Assembly (NCBI GenBank): GCA_017614505.1
Contig: JAGABT010000017.1
Span: 186,001 to 250,000 of the forward strand
Source: Selenomonadaceae bacterium
GTDB taxonomy: Bacteria > Bacillota > Negativicutes > Selenomonadales > Selenomonadaceae
DNA length: 64,000 nt
Direction of reading: 5' to 3'
In this document: positions 61,910 to 64,000 of the stretch, piece after piece
Layout of the letters: each line of letters starts with the position of its first letter
How positions within the stretch are numbered: position 1 is the stretch's first letter
Notes under the pieces: model-generated
Databases searched by the model: none
The model's input: the letters and a program-made list of their open reading frames with translations, nothing else
Told to the model about the DNA's origin: nothing
Program-made: the position numbers and the translations under genes

Positions 61910-62362
61910 ATGTTGAAAAAGATTTTAATCGGCGTCGGAATTTTGGCAGTACTCGGCGTGGCGGGTTTTGTACTCGTGGTGATGAACGCCAGCAGCCGCG
62001 TGGAGGAAGCCTTCAAAGCCAAAGAGCCGGAGTTCCGCCAGTATGTCACAATGAGCGTTCCTGAGCAGAATGCTTACGTCGAAAAAAATATGCGGGAAAT
62101 CATGAACGCTTTCGGAGCTAAATTCGACGACGCGGAGTTCAACGAATTTGTAAGTAAATTGGAAAGTGACCCCGAAGCGAAAACTGCCGGTATCGAACTC
62201 GGACGCTCGATTATCGCTGATTATATTCTGGACAAGAAGTCCATGGCTGACGTGATTAACGACGAAAATCGCGTCTGGCTCAAAGCTGACTCGGACGCCT
62301 CCGAAGCCCGCAGTAACCGCTACGCCGAAATTATTGACAAACTCGACCCAACTAAAAAATGA
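61910..62362 (+). CDS. Small membrane-anchored or secreted protein of unknown function
   Basis: 150 residues with an N-terminal hydrophobic segment (about 1-27, IGVGILAVLGVAGFVLVVMN) that is likely a signal anchor, then a helical, charged region. It begins 17 nt after the activase gene and ends 12 nt before the next gene. No family recognised. Confidence 0.6.
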   Translation: MLKKILIGVGILAVLGVAGFVLVVMNASSRVEEAFKAKEPEFRQYVTMSVPEQNAYVEKNMREIMNAFGAKFDDAEFNEFVSKLESDPEAKTAGIELGRSIIADYILDKKSMADVINDENRVWLKADSDASEARSNRYAEIIDKLDPTKK

Positions 62363-62374
62363 GGAGTGTTGAAC

Positions 62375-62725
62375 ATGACTAAGGAACAGATTATCGAACT
62401 CGCAAAGCAAATGACAGCCGCGCCCAGCTGCTGCGCCCCGCTCAAGGCGGCTACTCAAGCCTGGCTCGCCGCACTCGGTACCGAAAATGAAAAGGAACTC
62501 GCCCGCAAATTCATTGAGGAACTCGAAGGCGATATTACCGACATTGACAACCTTGTAGCGTTCGCGCATTCCGACATTGCCGTTAAATATTTCGGCGAAG
62601 ACGGCGCTAAGAAATTCGCGGCGCATGCGGACGAACTCAAAGCCAGCGGCGCTAAATTCTGTGACTGCGGCGCCTGCAAGCCTGGTCTTGAAATTCTCAA
62701 AAATAAAGCGTTGGTTCTCGACTAA
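62375..62725 (+). CDS. Small Cys-rich protein of unknown function
   Basis: 116 residues, ATG at 62375 with GAGGAG. Two paired cysteines near residues 18-19 (PSCCAPL) and three more in CDCGACKPG near 100. Helical between. Similar small proteins are often called 'Hsp90-like chaperone' in databases, from my memory; I see no Hsp90 feature and treat that as a naming error. Confidence 0.65.
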   Translation: MTKEQIIELAKQMTAAPSCCAPLKAATQAWLAALGTENEKELARKFIEELEGDITDIDNLVAFAHSDIAVKYFGEDGAKKFAAHADELKASGAKFCDCGACKPGLEILKNKALVLD

Positions 62726-62740
62726 TCTTATAATAAAAAA

Positions 62741-62864
62741 AGAGGCGCCCTGCAAATTCGACGAGTAGGAGGATTTGCTACGGGCGGCCGCCCGCGCAAA
62801 TCGCTGGATGCGATTTCAGCGGGCTGCTTTCTTTGCTACTTTCTTTCGCACCGAAAGAAAGTAG
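62741..62864 (+). repeat. Three-hairpin interspersed element, copy 11, with inserted hairpin
   Basis: The first palindrome has its ATGGAC loop replaced by a GCAAAT/ATTTGC stem with a purine-rich loop, between GGCGCCC and GGGCGGCC arms (about 62743-62789). The two-tier stem with inner AATCGC/GCGATT (62790-62824) and CTACTTTCTTT hairpin (62836-62864) are normal. Confidence 0.88.
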
Positions 62865-62868
62865 GTAC

Positions 62869-64000
62869 TCATTTAACTTCAAAAGTCTCACTGACATTAG
62901 GGTGAAGAGCCGCGGCTTCAAGTGCGTCATTGGAATATCTGCCTTCGCGCACATTTTCCATGTAAATCGGCGTATTGATGTCGACGGGAATGCCAATCGC
63001 CTTTTCGAGCTGCGCCTTGTACAAATTGTACTGATAGAGCGCGGTGAAATAATTCGTACGCGCCTGATTGAGTTTTTCCTGCGCATTGGTAACCGTCAGC
63101 AGAATATCAACGCCTTCCTCGTAGCGAACCCGCGCGATAACGCTGCTTTCCTCAGCCTGACTGACAGCGGCGGCAGTCGAGCGGATATTTTCTTCGGCTG
63201 CCTTCATTTGCGTATAGGCACTGCGAACCTGCAGGCGGATATTTTTTTCGACGCGTTCAAAATTAGCCTGCGCGCTTTCGACGGAGGCTTTAGCGGCGTT
63301 GACGTTGGCTTTGGTGACGTTGTTATCGAAAAAGCTCCAGTTCAGCCGTACGCCAATCTGCCAGTTCGCGCTGCGTTCCTGCTGGAAGGCGCCATTCGCG
63401 GCAATGTACTTGCTGGCGACGCCGGTAACGCTGGGGCGGTCGCCTGCCTTAGCCGCATCAGCCTGCGCCTCTGCCTGCCTGACTTGATAAAGCGCGGCGG
63501 CACCGTCGGGGCGGTTTTCAAGCGCGTAGGCTAAACACTCGTCGAGCGTGAAAGGAAATGGCGAGTAGGAAAAATTGTCCGTTGCGTCAAATTCGGTTTC
63601 CTCCGGCAGACCAATCGTGTTCAGCAAAGTTGCGTTGGCGACTTCCAAATTCCCCTGCGTTGAAACTAAACTCTGCCGGTAATTCGACAGCTGTACCTGC
63701 ATCTGCAGAACGTCCGACTTCGCCACTACGCCTTCCTCGAACTGAATCTGGATTATGTTGAGCTGCTCCGTCGCCATTCGCACCGCGCTTTCTGCAATGT
63801 TCAAAAGGTTATGCTGCTGAAGAACTTCGTAATACGCGGCGATTGTCTGATAGCGAATCGTCTGCTTGGTATTTTCCAGCGTCAAATCCGCCGCGTTGAG
63901 CTGATACCCGCGCGACTTGATTGTATTTTCAGCCCGCCCGCCCGTGTACAGCGGCATCTCCAGACTGAAAGTATTCGTGAAAGTGTTGTTGTACGCCGTG
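62869..64000 (-). CDS. TolC-family outer-membrane efflux protein (partial, 5' part outside window)
   Basis: The 377 residues in the window are the C-terminal part of an OEP-type trimeric channel: two coiled-coil helical repeats, with LEVANATLLNTIGLPEE, then the RPDGAAALYQVRQAEAQADAAKAGDRPSVTGVASKY block, and DLLLTVTNAQEKLNQARTNYFTALYQYN near the end, which is typical of TolC. It forms the outer-membrane exit for a tripartite pump or type I secretion. It proves an outer membrane and ends just 4 nt before repeat copy 11. Confidence 0.9.
   Translation of the reverse strand, partial: TAYNNTFTNTFSLEMPLYTGGRAENTIKSRGYQLNAADLTLENTKQTIRYQTIAAYYEVLQQHNLLNIAESAVRMATEQLNIIQIQFEEGVVAKSDVLQMQVQLSNYRQSLVSTQGNLEVANATLLNTIGLPEETEFDATDNFSYSPFPFTLDECLAYALENRPDGAAALYQVRQAEAQADAAKAGDRPSVTGVASKYIAANGAFQQERSANWQIGVRLNWSFFDNNVTKANVNAAKASVESAQANFERVEKNIRLQVRSAYTQMKAAEENIRSTAAAVSQAEESSVIARVRYEEGVDILLTVTNAQEKLNQARTNYFTALYQYNLYKAQLEKAIGIPVDINTPIYMENVREGRYSNDALEAAALHPNVSETFEVK

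Noticed and set aside
62375..62725. Hsp90 chaperone
   Set aside because: The protein is far too short and lacks the GHKL ATPase motifs; the common database name appears to be an error.
5751..62864. The element set as a CRISPR array
   Set aside because: Copies are 2-17 kb apart, structured and without regular spacers; no cas genes are seen.

Overview
The window looks like a chromosome segment of an anaerobic, diderm Firmicute of the Negativicutes (Selenomonadales or Veillonellales type). Three things point there: a methylmalonyl-CoA/succinate-propionate gene set, a very large acyl-CoA dehydratase activase-like protein, and a TolC-family outer-membrane protein alongside Firmicute-type genes (PASTA kinase/PP2C/RsgA, DivIC/FtsB-like protein, YabR-like S1 protein). 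The species cannot be named from this sequence alone. Shine-Dalgarno sites are strong, TTG starts are unusually common, and genes are tightly packed with many 1-4 nt overlaps.

Layout: 1-3.6 kb (minus) is a nucleotide-sugar/glycan operon whose GDP-L-fucose synthase carries an in-frame stop, preceded by tcdA and a divergent ftsZ paralogue (3.6-4.7 kb). An EamA permease follows, then a plus-strand fermentation cluster at 6-10.9 kb: succinate-type CoA-transferase, nitroreductase-like protein, methylmalonyl-CoA epimerase, MmdA, a 44-residue MmdE-like peptide and the biotin carrier MmdC. From 11 to 19 kb lie housekeeping genes (ftsB-like, yabR-like, tilS, hpt, ftsH, uvrC, rnhA). A secreted GH9 glucanase (19-20.8 kb) is followed by membrane proteins and dnaJ-dnaK-grpE (minus). 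Then come a Dcu-type dicarboxylate carrier, an orphan flagellin-like gene with near-perfect expression signals, a PfkB kinase, def-fmt, ruvB, an acyl-CoA ligase, a PHP phosphoesterase, dnaB and tmRNA (to 37.7 kb). The 38-46 kb part has ABC genes, folE2, mgtC, a GH73 autolysin, rsmB and rlmN. A secreted GH3 enzyme (46-48.4 kb) is followed by the FHA-PP2C-PASTA kinase-RsgA signalling operon (48.5-52.7 kb), four small secreted proteins, a 5'-truncated XRE fragment, a second Ser/Thr kinase divergent from an XRE regulator, an HNH protein, the 1394-residue activase, two small proteins and a partial TolC gene at the right edge.

The most distinctive non-coding feature is an interspersed repeat of about 100-140 bp present in eleven copies, all intergenic and in both orientations. 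Each copy is built of three successive hairpins: a GC-rich palindrome with an ATGGAC loop, a two-tier GC stem, and a pyrimidine/purine arm pair built on CTTTCTTT. The stem sequences differ between copies but change on both arms together, so the pairing is conserved while the sequence is not. It matches no element I recognise.

How the genes fit together: succinyl-CoA is handled by the CoA-transferase, epimerase and decarboxylase subunits, with the Dcu carrier exchanging C4-dicarboxylates. GH9 and GH3 suggest secreted beta-glucan degradation. The two Ser/Thr kinases, PP2C, FHA and XRE proteins form a signalling block near secreted and envelope proteins.
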